Source: Artocarpus heterophyllus (taxonomy: Eukaryota; Streptophyta; Magnoliopsida; Rosales; Moraceae). Taken from it: DNA of 64,000 bases. Location of the stretch: contig CM046341.1 of the NCBI GenBank assembly GCA_025403435.1, positions 22,780,230 through 22,844,229 on the forward strand. The letters run 5' to 3'. This document shows, piece by piece, positions 35,171 through 47,495 of the stretch. Made by a program: the position numbers and the translations under genes. Numbering within the stretch: position 1 is the stretch's first letter; every line of letters begins with the position of its first letter. The notes beneath the pieces are model-generated. The model did not search any database. It saw nothing but the letters and a program-made list of their open reading frames with translations, and had not been told where the DNA came from.

Positions 35171-37432
35171 TCACGTTCCTTCTTCCGACTCGATAAAATT
35201 GTGAAGCTCCTTTGCATGGCTAGCCATCTCATTGACAGAATAAGCTTTAATCATGGTTCTGTATGTAACCTTATCAGGCTTAAATCCATTCTGCTTCATC
35301 ATCTCCAACACGTCCTTCATCTCTGCAAGCATCCCAGCTTCCCATAAGCATCCACCAGACAATTGAAGAAGACTGTGTCCAATTGTCACATCTGAATTCT
35401 CGATGAAACGGCAAAACCCCACCAATCTTTTCAGGTTTCCCTGCTTGCGCATAAGCCCCTCACAAGTGAACAAACCGTAACACAACTTGGCTTGATCCTC
35501 CCTGACCACATGAGCCTGAATGAAGTACTCCATTTGCTTCAATCCCCGCTCTCCCAAATGCAGATATAACCACATTGTATATGACAATAGTCCACGAGAA
35601 ATGGTATTTCTGCGTGTACTCCATCACGGCTCCCATTTTCTCGTACTCGCGGGCTTTTCCATAGGAATCCAGGAGGATGTTGGGTTCGATCCCAGCTCTC
35701 TGAAACTTGTCGTAACACTTCTCCATTGTTTCTATCTGCCCGCTGCCACCAAAAGGCTCTCACATCGAGTTCATGGTCCAAACGTCTGGCTCACATTCTT
35801 CTTGTTGAAGCATCTCCACCAACACTGATTCCACCTCCGAAAACCTTTTAGGGGACAAAAATATAAGTTACTCCTCTTTCATTGAGCATTATGTATTACC
35901 TCATGTAACTTTAGTGGCTCATGTTTGTACAAGTAAACAATAAGGAAAACAATTCTACTCAACTCGATGAGCAATGCCTGTTGTTTGTCTGCAGTTTCCA
36001 AACAGAAAAAGATCATAGTTACTATCTCACACCCCCATTTATCTTCCCTATGTAAAGGGTTAAATAATGAAAAAAGTTTCAGGGGAAAGAAATATATTGG
36101 GGGAGTACGTTCTAGCTTTTCCATATGTGTCAATCGAGATATTGCATGTGACCGTGCTGGGTCTGATCCCCTTAGCTGCCATGTCTGCAAGCAACGCTTC
36201 AACTTTGTCGAATGCGGAAAAATGCAGGCAAGACTTGATGAGGACCGTATAAGTGTGGCCATCAGGTTGCAAATCCGGGGTGTTCTTCATATGCTCGAGG
36301 GAAAATGCCAGGTCAAAGCGAGCACCCCTGCCATAAGCAGACAAAAGGGCAAGTGTAGGATTCATGGTTTACAGGACAACCTTCCTCAATCATAGCCTCA
36401 AAGAGCTCAAGAGCCTTTTCAGGCTGTTTGCACTTTCCAAGCATGACAATTAGCTTGATGAACAGACTAGAGTTTGGCCTATACCAGACCTGCTCGCGTA
36501 GGAGTTCAAAAACCCAAAAATTGTCCCAATTCCAAACTTATGAGAGAAAGATACATCTAATGAGATATAGATTTTTAGTTACTTAATGTGTCAAAGGCCA
36601 AAATTTCCAGCAGCCATAGAAGTGACAACTAACAGAGGAACTACAGTTCCGGATGGGAAAATTCCAACTTAAAACCTAGGAGTTTAGAGCATTAGGTGCA
36701 TTGCCAAATTAGAGCCAATGTTACATTTTAACAGTCGAACGGGAAAAGCACTATCCAATTAAGTGCCATATTTTGTACTAAATTTATCATAACTCCCAAG
36801 TAAATCTACATCATATGTCAAATTTTGGCATTTGATTTCGATGTATTCACTTTTTAGTTTTTATCATTACAACATGCTAAATTCGAATTTAAAACTTGAG
36901 AGTTTAGCCATTTTTTCATCCCCTCAAGAACTCAAAGCTAAAAGAACGGTAAGAAAGAAAGTAGTCTTTTGTCTTTTAGAGCGTCCATAATACATAGGTT
37001 GAAGTAGTCTTTTATCCTTTCAAAAGAGTTCAACAAGCAAAACAACACACAAAATCACCACTCCATGATAAGGCAACGGTGAAAATTTTCATTTTGTTCC
37101 TCAAAAAAATTATCAATGAAAAAGGAAATTTAACAAGAGAAAATCAATGAAAATGAAAGGAGTTAGTTCAGAGGTGACCTTGAGAGCGGATTCCCAGCGA
37201 AGAGCAGAAATCCTCTCATAGGGAGCTTCAAGGACACTTCTTGGAATTGGTTGGGCCTCTTTACTTCTCAATGAGGGCCTTGGTGGCTTCTCTCCGTAGA
37301 ATCGCAGATATGGCTTTTCTCGAAGCAATTTTCCTGTTCGCCTCCTCATTTCTCTCCTGCGCTTCCTTCTTCATGGCTGCAGCTCTCACAGGCGTGGATT
37401 GTGGCAATTGAGATGCTAATTTCGTGAAGGGT

Positions 37433-37440
37433 CGTTGGCG
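37433..37440. repeat. target-site duplication, left copy (CGTTGGCG)
   Basis: An 8-bp direct repeat with 38058-38065. In the gene it spans the coding phrase CGCCAACG (Ala-Asn). Confidence 0.75.
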
Positions 37441-38057
37441 ATTCCATTTCGAGGAATTTTGAAAACTATCCTTTGAGAAAAACTGATTTTGACAAAATAG
37501 TTTTTTTTTTTTTTAGTAGTTTTTTAACGTAAAAAAATATATTTTTTAAATATAAAAATTGTTTTAAATTTTTTTCATTCTGTTGGGGTTATTTTTTTCG
37601 TTATAATTATTTTCGTCTTTTTTTTTTAAAAAACTGAAATAGTTTAACTATTTAGAAAAACGTGTTTTTTTCTATTAAAAAAAGATACCATTTACTCAAT
37701 TAGGAATTTTTTTTGCCCTTTGATCAAAATCTCCCTTCCATTTTAGCCTTGATGAGAATGGATTCACTAGGGGATATTTTAACAAAACAGCAAAAAAAAA
37801 AATTTGAATTAGACAAATGCCTCTTTTTGTTTTGCACTAAAAGATATATTTTTTTTGTGCAGTAAAACTGCTTCAATTTTTTACAAAAAAAATAAGAAAA
37901 ATACTTGTAACAAGAAAATGAACCTTAACATAGTGAAAATAAAAAAAAATGGAGCAATTTTTTATGCCAAAAAGCTTGTTTTTTGATGTCAAAATATTGC
38001 AAAAAAAGGTCATTTTGTCAAAAAAGCTTTTTTTTAAAGCCAGTTTTCAAAATGCCC
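37441..38057. mobile_element. 617-bp non-coding inverted-repeat element (MITE-like) inside PPR exon 1
   Basis: Very AT-rich, with long runs of A and T and no coding capacity. Near its ends are inverted repeats: GAATTTTGAAAACT near 37454 and the complement of CAGTTTTCAAAATGCCCC at 38041-38058, with extended weaker matching (GACAAAAT near 37490 against ATTTTGTC near 38014). It is flanked by the 8-bp duplication CGTTGGCG, which favours a hAT-type non-autonomous element. The left tip carries about 10 extra bases before the TIR core, so the exact ends are uncertain. Confidence 0.72.
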
Positions 38058-38065
38058 CGTTGGCG
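38058..38065. repeat. target-site duplication, right copy (CGTTGGCG)
   Basis: Matches 37433-37440. The gene's ATG lies 18 bases beyond. Confidence 0.75.
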
Positions 38066-38085
38066 GGGCTTGAAACTGAAGCCAT

Positions 38086-38684
38086 AGTTTGTTTCTGAGA
38101 GACACTAGAAGGACAAAATGAAGCACTTAAAGCCTTGATCTGGGAATTTACACCCTTTCATAACGTTATAAATTATTATTTAAACAAAAAAAAATAATAT
38201 AATCAAGTCACGTGACAAACAGAAAATAAAAAGAGTCTAAAAAGAATAAAAAAAATAACCAACAAGTTATATTTTTCTTTTTTGAGGATTTTTTTCATAA
38301 AACCTCATCAATGATATAAGTCTTGAAACCATTAAATCTGATTAAAATTATTTTTTATAAATCTAAAGCCTAAAAAAAGTATCTTTTTTTAAAAAAGATA
38401 CCCTGAGAGAATTTGTCAAAAACATTTTTGGTAAGTCTTACAATTTCTCTATAAACAATATTGTTTGTGTTAGCAAACCTCTTAAATTTTAAAACATACT
38501 TATTGTGCCCATCATATGTAATATGCCTTTAAATTTAACCTTAAATTCTAAAACTTGCGTTGAAATAGTACTTGCGTTGTACATGGTAAATTCATTGTTT
38601 TTTTAAACTCTATAACTAACCAAATTGAATTGAGTCCATCCTCCATTTTTATTTTTCTATTTTCTTGCTTATGAGCAATTGCTT
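38086..38684. other. region upstream of the PPR pseudogene
   Basis: AT-rich, no open frame of note; it would have held the promoter of the former gene. It ends with TGCTT (38680-38684), the left target duplication of the solo LTR. Confidence 0.6.
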
Positions 38685-39761
38685 TGTAATGCCCTTAAGT
38701 AAGGGTTAGTAGGTTTTAGTAAATATAACAAAATTTACAATATCGTTTCAAAATCATTTAAAATTGTCCCCATGGGTCTTTAGAATAAATGAAAATAATA
38801 AATATTTAAATAACACACCACAGTTTAGTATAGTACCAATATTTAAAAATACACCATCAGTATCACTATACAGTTCCCAATCAATAGATAAATAAACACA
38901 ACAATACAACAGATTAAGATTCTTACATGATCAAACTAAAGATATATAAATTTAAAAGATACTCTAACATGTCAGTAGCAGCATTGTCGTCTACTTCTCA
39001 TTAGATAGATTACACTAAACTCCATCTAAGAGGTAAAAATAGTAGGGAATAAATATCGACATGCCTAGTAAGAAAACTATTACTCACCTTTAGGTTTTAT
39101 CATTTATCGTATTAATGCCTGCATTGTTAGTTTATTATCTAACAATATTATTTATTAAATAACAATTCCATTATGTTCATAACTTGTAGATACCCGATAA
39201 ATAAACCTTACCATGTTTCTATAACATATAATATAATACATAATTAAATATTGTCTTTCGATATTCATAAAGAAATTGAGAATCATATATCTCTACTGAA
39301 CCTAACCCCAAAGGGTGCCTTTGACAACTCAAAGCTAACAATCTGAGAGTTTTTGGGTGAGGGGACATCGAGTCTCGGATCTTTATTAAAAAAATAATAC
39401 GCAGCGGAATTTTAAAATTTTACATCATAGTATTTTCCAAAATACAAGTTTGACATGCTATATGCATAAATTAACTAGATCTTACTAACCTTTGTATGTC
39501 GAAGAACCCTCGCAAAACATGAAGAGAAGTAACGTTCCAAAAGAGCCTCAACCAGCTGGTCTTCTTTGCTATTCTTTATCCACGACCGGAGTAAGCGTGG
39601 GCTCACACGTACAGCTCTTCCATCAGGTGACTATCCTTTCAATCAATCAAGAGAACCCAAAGCAAGTGTTCGTGATTTGTGAAGGAGTTTTCAGATTCTC
39701 ACTAGCAGAGTATCACTCTTAATCTCCCAAGAGATCTAAATAACTTGTGTGACTTACCCTC

Positions 39762-39769
39762 TATTTATA
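39762..39769 (-). promoter_or_regulatory. TATA box of copia-B 3' LTR
   Basis: Minus-strand TATAAATA within CTCTATAAATAGAGG. Confidence 0.55.
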
Positions 39770-39888
39770 GAGGTTGGGTCTAGGGTCACTCCTTATCAGA
39801 TTAGGTCTGAAAAATTCAAATCAGAATCAAATTTAGATCAATATCGGATGAAATCTGCGTCAAAATGCGTGATCTTTTTACTGCACGA

Positions 39889-39952
39889 TAGGCAGGCCGA
39901 ACTTGCCCCATCGGCATGCCAAACTTGAGGATCGGCATGCCGAACTGCCGAT
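39889..39952 (-). repeat. TTCGGC..GCCGAA cluster in copia-B 3' LTR
   Basis: Three units, including ATCGGCATGCCGAA, whose core TCGGCATGCCGA is a perfect 12-bp palindrome. Confidence 0.85.
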
Positions 39953-41385
39953 AAAAAATCTCAACGAAGCTTTTATTTTCCACCTCAGATTCTATAGGAT
40001 AAAGTCTCAGTTTTAATTCAAATAACCCAATAGAAAGTCATCTAATTAAAACAACTTTTTCTAGATAATCTCTAAAAAACTAAATGAATTCCCAATAATT
40101 TCACAAGTTTATCTTGATCTAATTTATCCAAAAAATCAAATCAACCGATAAACAGACAAGAATTATCCGATCCTTACAATTCAACAAGTTTATCTTGAAT
40201 TAATTTTTATCACAAAATTAATTCAACCGATAAACAGACAAGAATTATTTGATTCTTCCAAATTTCAACCAATCTAATAAATCCGATATAAGTTATCAAT
40301 TATTAAAAAAGCATGCCGTGTCGTTATAGGATGTTATGAGCTAGCAAAGGGGACCAAATGGACCTTATATAGTTCAAGCTCTCGATAATTATGAAAACCA
40401 ATATCCCAGATATACATTTTATAATTATCAACTCCAACATTATTCCACTAAAAGCTTGGAGCTGCACTCTCGAACTACATAGAATTACGAATCTCGTATA
40501 GCTAAGTCTCCATGACATATCATAGTGTATCGTATCCTTATATAATAATCCATAATCGGTTTAAGGACAAGTTCTGTCTTACCTTCTTGATTATTTTTAT
40601 CTTACGTTCCATTATCTCACCATCAGAAAACTTACTATCCAATGATAGTATACCATTCGGTTACACCTATGTATCCAAATGGTTGAGCGCTCCAGCTTTT
40701 CAATTACAAGATAACGCATATAAGAGGATATCATTACTCCTAAATAGGAGCTATGGATTCCATATCTATGAACAACAAGTCTACGCTATCAAGAGTCATG
40801 CCTCCAACATACCGGCATGCATACCACTATTAAGATGTGAGTGTCATCCTTTGGTGCATCAAAAGACATAAGCCAAGACAACGAGCCTACTATTCATCTC
40901 AGGATTAAGATACAACACAAATAATTGTCTAAAGTGAATCAATTTGCCGAGACAAAATTATTAATCCAAATCAATTCACTTTATGTCCCGATCCAACACA
41001 CCGTCACCTATGACAAGGTGCCAATGTTTCTATTCACGGAGTCCACCTTTGATGGTCAAGACAAACCATCTTCCAAAAGGGATATAGACAACATAACAAT
41101 CTTTACATGAATAAAGTGCCCAACTTTATTCCCTCGATTGCGGATCTTATGATTTAGACCATCACCTTAAGAATCATGTCTTCCGCATAATCCGTCCATC
41201 ATATGCCCAATTCTTAAGGTTTAGACCGATAGTCTCAGACTATTGTTTGCTTAACATACATTCAACAAATATGAACATAAAGAGGACAAGATTTGGCATA
41301 TAAACAATGAATAAATTCTTTATTGATAAAAAATGTCTCCAAAAACTTATTACATTTTTACTCCTTAGGGCATACATGTCTAACA

Positions 41386-41399
41386 ATTTCCCACTTGCA
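41386..41399 (-). promoter_or_regulatory. copia-B polypurine tract
   Basis: Minus-strand TGCAAGTGGGAAAT between the RNase H stop and the 3' LTR. Confidence 0.75.
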
Positions 41400-42056
41400 C
41401 TAAGTGAGTAAATATGACAAATCTCGCATTCCCATAGCTTCCACATGCCTCTCGAAGACTTTCTTAGTAAGTATCCTCATAAATGGATCAACTAAATTGT
41501 CCTTTGATGTAATCTTACACACTGTGACATGCCCGCCCTTAACGAAGTCCTTTATCACATGATATTTTCGATCAATATGCTTACTCTTCTTGTGAAATCT
41601 TGGTTCCTTAGCATTCGCTACCGCTGCACTGTTATCACAGTACAATGATACCGCCTTATCCATCCCAGGAACTACCTTAAGATCTCTAAGGAAGTTGCGG
41701 AGCCACACTGCTTCTTTCGAAGCATCACTAGCTGCCACATACCCGGCCTCCATCGTTGAATTTGAAGTGTAATCTTGCTTAGCACTTCTCCAACTGATGG
41801 CACCGCCACCCAGAGTGAACACAAAACCCAAAGTCGATTTCCTAGAATCCAGACAAGATTAAAAATTTGAGTCAGTATATCCTAGAAGAGTCAAGTCCTC
41901 ACCCGAATATACAAGCATATACCATCGAGTCCTTCTTAGGTACTTGAAAATATGCTTTATTGCAACCCAATGGTTCGATCCTAGATCCGCCTGAAATCGA
42001 CTTACAATCCCGACCACATAACTAATATCCGGCCATGTGCAAAGCATTGCATACAT
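41400..42056 (-). pseudogene. copia-B RNase H and RT thumb
   Basis: 41831-41400 is an open 143-codon frame: GFVFTLGGGAISW, TMEAGYVAAS (Gly where A has Lys), LYCDNSAAVANAKE, KKSKHIDRKYHVIKD and the family-conserved end LSYLLT. Upstream, 42056-41859 encodes MYAMLCTWPDISYVVGIVSRFQ and the GYTDSNF block, then a stop separates the two. Confidence 0.88.
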
Positions 42057-43133
42057 GAGACTACCTTCTTAGAAAGAGTAATTTCAGACCTAGATGGTTG
42101 CCCACCTTTCTTGGAATCCTGTATTGCAAACCTCCTGAGAATTTTATCTATGTAGCCGGCCTAGGACAAAGCTATCATTTTGTTCTTCCTATCCTGAAAA
42201 ATCTGGATACCGAGAACAAAATTAGCCTCACCCAAGTCCTTCATGTCAAATTGCTTGGTCAACCATAATTTGACGGATGACAATGCCCCAATGTCATTGC
42301 CAATTAGCAGTATGTCATCTACATAGAGCAGTAGAAAAACCACATTCCCATCCTTAATGTGTTTGTAAACATAGGGTTCATCCACATTTTGTAAGAACCC
42401 ATAAGTCTTAATCGCCTAATCAAGTCTTAATCGCCTAATCAAGTCTTATGTTCCAAGAACAAGAAGCCTGCTTAAATCCATAAATTGACTTTAGCAGCCT
42501 ACAAACCTTACCCTCTTGACCCGTGACCTTGAACCTGTCTGGTTGTTCCATATAAATGGACTCATCAAGATAGCCATTTAGAAAAGCCGTCTTGATATCC
42601 ATCTGTCAAATCTCGTAGTCGAGAGCGACAGTTATGGACAAGAGAATCCGGATGGACTTAAGCATGTCTACAGGCGAAAAGGTTTCCTCATAATCGATTC
42701 CTTCCTTTTACGTATAACCCTTAGCTACCAGTCTAGCCTTAAAGGTTTTGACCTTTCCATCCACTCCTCTTTTCCTCTTATGGATCCACTTACACCCTAT
42801 GGGTTTTACCCCTTCGGGAAGATCCACGAGCTCCCAGACCTAATTAGTCTCCATAGACTTAATCTCAATGTTCATGGCCTCTATCCAAAGTTTTGAATCA
42901 ACATCCTCCATAGCTTTTGCGTAAGTATAAGGATCCTTGTCATGTTCATCCGGTTTAGCCAAGAAGACCTCCCCATTGAACATATACGTCTTAGGTTGAC
43001 GCCCGATCCTCCCACTACATCGAAGCCCCTGAGGTTGTTGTTCAGGTTTGTTTGGTTTTTCTACACTGATCGGAATGGTTTTATTCAGAACCTCTGGAGT
43101 GATTGGATCACTCCTTAACTCCTCAAGCACCAC
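42057..43133 (-). pseudogene. copia-B reverse transcriptase
   Basis: 43133-42840 covers the integrase-RT linker (PNKPEQQPQGLRCSGRIGR, YMFNGEVFLAKPDE) and the RT start. The fingers block is recognisable around 42600 (QMDIKTAFLNGYLDES after a stop). The catalytic YVDD is at 42314-42325 within VVFLLLYVDDILLIGND. Between them a 19-bp tandem duplication (AAGTCTTAATCGCCTAATC at 42403 and again at 42422) shifts the frame. RVT_2 family. Confidence 0.87.
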
Positions 43134-44150
43134 TTTGCTTCAAGGTTTAAAGTCATCCATGTAACTCTCCTCAAGGAAGTTGCATTAGTTGAAACCACAA
43201 CTTTATTTTTCTTTGGGTTATAAAAATAACCCCCTTTAGTCCCTTTTGGATATCCTACAAACACGCAAACTTTCGAACGTGCTTCCAACTTATTCGGATC
43301 CTTAAACAGGACATGAGCCAGACATCCCCATATGCAAATATGGTTTAAGGATGTCTTCCTACACGTCCACAACTCGTGAAGAGTTTTAGGGACTGATTTT
43401 GAAGGCACATTGTTCAAAAGATAACATGCGGTTTGTAGTGCATATCCCCTAAAGGATAAAGGCAATGATGAATAACTCATCATGGACCTAATCATATCCA
43501 ATAAAGTCCTATTTCTTCTCTTCGCTACACCCTTCTGCTGCGGAGTGCCTGGCGTAGTCAAATGGGATAAAATCTCATTCTCTAATAAGTGTCCCAAGAA
43601 CTCATCAGAAAGGTATTCTCCACCTCGATCAGATCGAAGTGCTTTTATGGGGCTACCCTAATTGCTTTTCCACTTCAGCTCAAAACTCCCTGAACTTGTC
43701 AAAAGTTTCATTTTTGTGGTGCATCAGGCACACATACGCATATCTTGAGTAATCGTTAATAAAAGTGACAAAGTATTCATACCCTGCTCGCGCCTGGATG
43801 TTCATTGGTCCTGCAAACATCACTATGCGTAAATTCTAGAACCCCTTCAGCCCTATTGCCCTTAGACTTGAATGGTCTTTTGGTCATTTTACCCTCCAAA
43901 CAAGATTCACATTGAGGTATAGACTCCACCTTTAAGTGACTTAAAGGCCCATCCCTTACTAACCTTTGAATCCTATTCAGGTTAATATGACCAAGGCGCA
44001 AATGCCAAAGATAAGTCTTATTAGAGTGATAAGTTTTAAGTCTTTTAGAGTTATTATCATTCATCTTAGCATTAAGCAATAAGTCCATCTTAGGTTTGAT
44101 AAAATATAGATTATTTTGCATCCATCTAGACCAGATAAAAGATTTGTTTT
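43115..44150 (-). pseudogene. copia-B integrase
   Basis: HHCC region YLWHLRLGHINLNRIQ..PQCESCLEGK is intact. Core with THSDVC, DDYSRYAYV and SDRGGEYLSDEFLG, then [25 protein letters not shown]; the family's NGVAE is KGVAK here, so the catalytic Glu position appears as Lys. A frame break near 43650-43790 separates the two halves. The 3' end carries [14 protein letters not shown] and [15 protein letters not shown]. Confidence 0.87.
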
Positions 44151-44480
44151 TACGAATCACCATTTTATCATTAAAAGAAACCAAATAGGAGTCTTTAAAT
44201 AAACAAGATACATAAATTAAATTCCTTTTAAATTTAGGAACATCAAAACAATCTTGCAAAAATAAATTCCTATAATTATCAAAATAAAAATGGACGTCTC
44301 CCACTACTTCCGCTGAGACCAAGGATCCATCGTCCATCCGAAAGTGAAGTCTTCATGTAGCAGACTTCTTGTTTCTTTGAACCCCTGCAGAGAAACACAA
44401 ACATGATTAGTTGCACTGAAATCTATGACCCAAATGTCACTTGATTCCTCAACCAAACAAGTTTCTAAATACAGAAGATC
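44151..44480 (-). pseudogene. copia-B protease
   Basis: SSDIWVIDFSATNHVCVSLQGFKETRSLLHEDF. The catalytic motif reads Asp-Phe-Ser rather than Asp-Ser/Thr-Gly. A frameshift near 44310-44335 leads into DGSLVSAEVVGDVHFYFDNYRNLFLQDCF and the domain end FKRNLIYVSCLF. Confidence 0.8.
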
Positions 44481-45323
44481 ACACCTACCTCTTTTGGAAA
44501 GGAAGTCCTTGCAATGCTTCATGATATGCCTGACCTTTCCACATAAGAAGCACTTAAGCTTCTTTGGGTTCTTCTTCTTCTTCTTCTTCTTCTTCATCAT
44601 CTTGATCTTGGTGCTAGCAAGAATAGAAGACTTCTCGTTCTTGGCCCGTTGCTTCTTTCCATTCCTAGAGTTGAGATTGGAACCAGAAGCAGCTACCATG
44701 TTGGCCTCACCACCCGCAGGAGACTCCCTGGTTAGTAGTTCAAACTCCTGTAACTGTTTCATCAATTCTGTCAAGATCATATCCCGTCTATTGCTTAAAT
44801 TAAAAGTAGCTCTAAACAGAATAAATTCCTTAGATAGAGTCTCAAATACCATAGTCATTTGAGTTTCAGCATCGATGTCAGCTCCATTGGTTTGAGCCTC
44901 AGCGAGGTAACCCATGACCAACATCATATGCTCTTTTACAGATGTCCCCGGCCTCTATCTACAGTTTAGAAGTTTCTGAAGCGCCCCTTGCCGCTTTGTT
45001 TTGGCTTGGCCTCCAAAAATATCTTCAAGATTATCCAAGATCTGCTTTGCAGTCTCATAATCCTAATGTTGAGCCTATAGCACGTTATTCATGCTAGCCA
45101 TAACATAGCAGCGGGCTTAATTATTAGCATATTTCCAGCGATCATATGCTTGGAATTGCTTATTAGTTGAGTCTCCCATAGGCTCGGGAGGACAAGAGGT
45201 TGTCAGTACATATTTTAGTTTCTCAAAGGATAGGACGATATCCAGGTTTCGTTTCCAATCATTATAGTTCTCATTGGTTAATAGGTTTTTGTCAAGTATC
45301 GATGATAAAGCTTTTTTAGACAT
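44481..45323 (-). pseudogene. copia-B gag
   Basis: Start codon at 45321-45323 (MSKKALSSILDKNLL). Upstream in-frame Met codons exist but only this start is shared with A and D. A TAA follows KYANN at 45117-45119. From 44927 the frame EHMMLVMGYLAEAQTNGADIDAE-type is open through the Lys-rich (AAG)n nucleocapsid and an intact CCHC knuckle CFLCGKVRHIMKHC (about 44552-44511). The CAG codon that is TAG in both A and D is intact here (LMKQLQEFE). Confidence 0.87.
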
Positions 45324-46970
45324 TTTTAATCTACAATAAAGAATCATATACCAAACATAAGCAAACATATGATAATAATTTAGTAAGATAACACAATCAT
45401 GTAAAAACATACAAATGTGTTTATCTGTCAAAACCTTAAAAATGTCACATCCTTAAATGATAATTCCCAACTCTGAATTCAACAAGCTCCTAGGGGAGTC
45501 ATGCCAAATTCAATCAGGAATACGGATTCCCTCCTGATTCATATATGCCATCCAGGACCCGTATGATCCAGTATATATTAATAATCATTTCTTTGGCCAT
45601 TAGTTTTATTAACAGAGCTCCTAGGGGAGGTTAATAATAAAATTAACGTGAGTGTATAACCATCGTTTTAATATTTTATCCATGATTTATAATCAGCACC
45701 TAGGGGTGTCCAACCATAAATCATGTTAAAATACCTTATCCTCTTAGAGATCCAATCTGGTACATAATAGAAATCCCTTCCTAGGGGTTGGGACTACCAT
45801 GTTCTACTTATAGACCAACGATGGAGGCCTTAGGTTCTCTCTTTGAAAACTTTCTCCCACTCAATCTTTTGAAATTAAGGTTTTATTTTAAAAATATGCA
45901 TGAACAATTTTAATATGAGTGGCACTCCCTATTCTATATGACATGTTATCAATATACATGGCAAATCATATTATAATGCAGATAAGCAAAGCAATCAAGT
46001 AAAGCTACAAGCAAAATAATAAATAACTGTAATATTCTGGCTCCACCTTTGAGAATTGACAACTAAGATTATAAGAGAATAATCGAGAGATATTATCAAT
46101 TCTTCATCCCTGAATCCTCAAGCTGTATCCTTTTTCATGTTATTCTCATCTTCAAGTCTTCAATCTCTTATGAATCGAATACTTCATATTTCTGGTCATA
46201 TCCAAATTTAATGTTTCTCAGAATTGTCTCAAAAATAAAATTAAAACTGCACCGACAAAACTGCACCTTTTTTAGAAATTTTTCAGCTCTCGGTCGGCAA
46301 GGCGATCTAGGTGATCGGCCTGCCGGTCATGTAGGTTCGGCCTGCCAAACTGGAAGTTCAGCCTGCCATCAGAGCCTCTTGATTTTTGCCCTACTGAGGG
46401 CCTATCGAACCACACGTCTGGCCTGCCAATCTGTGACCATCGGCCTGCCAAATTATGAGGTTCGACATGCCGACCGAGCAGAAATCTCCCATTCCAGAAA
46501 ATACAATTTTTAATGCAATTCATCAATTTTATTTTCAACAATTCAAAAACAAAAATTAGAGACTCAATAAATACCTGTGTGTGCCATCATCCATCTTTTA
46601 GATCCGCCTTCTAGATCTGTCTTCTCAAATAATCATGTAATTACAAAATTCTTACAAATTTAAAAGTAAATAATAATTCCTAGATAGAGATGATAGTCCA
46701 CCATCTAATTACATGAAAAAGCTAGATATACATTCTAACCTCTAAGGAACCATAACCGGTATAAATTAATTAATTAATTAATAATTAAATAAGAATCTAA
46801 TCAACCATAATTAATTAATAAACATTCACCACATAATCCATGACAACATATATAATATATTGAAACCTAGAGTGCTAACTCTCTATAAAATTAAATTCAA
46901 GCATAGGAGAGATTAAGATCACAAAATTTATACATATAACATGATCACAAACTCGTAAATTTATGTAAAA
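45324..46970 (-). other. copia-B untranslated leader
   Basis: About 1.65 kb, collinear with the A and D leaders. It contains the motif cluster and its bracketing inverted repeat at 46288-46478. No gene. Confidence 0.82.
46288..46478 (-). repeat. motif cluster with bracketing inverted repeat in copia-B leader
   Basis: About seven units. In element orientation it opens CTCGGTCGGCA (46478-46468) and closes TGCCGACCGAG (46298-46288), the same perfect 11-bp inverted repeat as in copia-D although the units in between have diverged. Confidence 0.85.
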
Positions 46971-46987
46971 CCTGGCTCTGATATCAA
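46971..46987 (-). promoter_or_regulatory. copia-B primer-binding site (tRNA-iMet)
   Basis: Minus-strand TTGATATCAGAGCCAGG, one mismatch from the initiator-Met complement after the first T. Confidence 0.88.
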
Positions 46988-47367
46988 TTATTAGAAAAAA
47001 TAATACGTAGCGAAATTTTAAAATTTTACATCAGAGTATTTTTCAAAACACAAGTTTGACATGCTAAATGCATAAATTAACCAGATCTTACTAACCTTTT
47101 TATGTCAAAGAACCCTCGCAAAACGTGAAGAGAAGTAACATTCTAGAAGAGTCTCAATCAACTGGTCTTCTATGCTATTCTCTATCCACGACCGGAGTGA
47201 GTGTGGACTCATACGTACAGCCCTTCCACCAGGTGACTCTCCTTCCAACCAATCGAGAGAACCCAAATCAAGTGTTTGTGATTTGTGAGGGAGTTTTCAG
47301 ATTCTCACTAGCAGAGTATCACTCTTAATCTCTTAATTGATTTAAATAACTTGTGTGACTTACCCCC

Positions 47368-47375
47368 TATTTATA
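47368..47375 (-). promoter_or_regulatory. TATA box of copia-B 5' LTR
   Basis: Minus-strand TATAAATA, same context as in the 3' LTR. Confidence 0.55.
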
Positions 47376-47495
47376 GAGGTTGGGTCTAGGGTCATTCCTT
47401 ATTAGATTAGGTCTCAAAAAATCGAATTAGAATCAAATTCGGATCAATATTAGATGAAATTTGCATGAAAACGCGTGATCTTTTTACTGTACGAT

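Larger units (their letters stand above)
35171..38085 (-). pseudogene. PPR protein pseudogene (chloroplast-type P-class, At5g48730-like)
   Basis: The only host gene recognised. Minus strand, at least three exons. Exon 1: ATG at 38083-38085 (MASVSSPAN), interrupted by a 617-bp insertion, resuming at 37432 and ending near 37179 (ALRWESALK). Exon 2: about 36511-36109 (VFELLREQVWYRPNSSLF, LGKCKQPEKALELFE). Exon 3: 35844-35171, ending KELHNFIESEEGT and TGA. The order of PPR repeats matches, from memory, Arabidopsis At5g48730-type organellar RNA-binding proteins of about 500 residues. Lesions: TAA at 37261-37263, an inserted base near 36351, TGA at 35760-35762, a 15-base loss near 35680 and base losses near 35550 and 35310. 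The exon-2 acceptor appears as GG. Retained introns show it is not a processed copy. Confidence 0.88.
39384..41385 (-). repeat. copia-B 3' LTR
   Basis: 2002 bp. Minus-strand start TGTTAGACATG at 41385; the far end has TTAATA in place of the canonical CCAACA, so its last bases are mutated. TATA box at 39762, motif cluster at 39889-39952. Confidence 0.9.
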
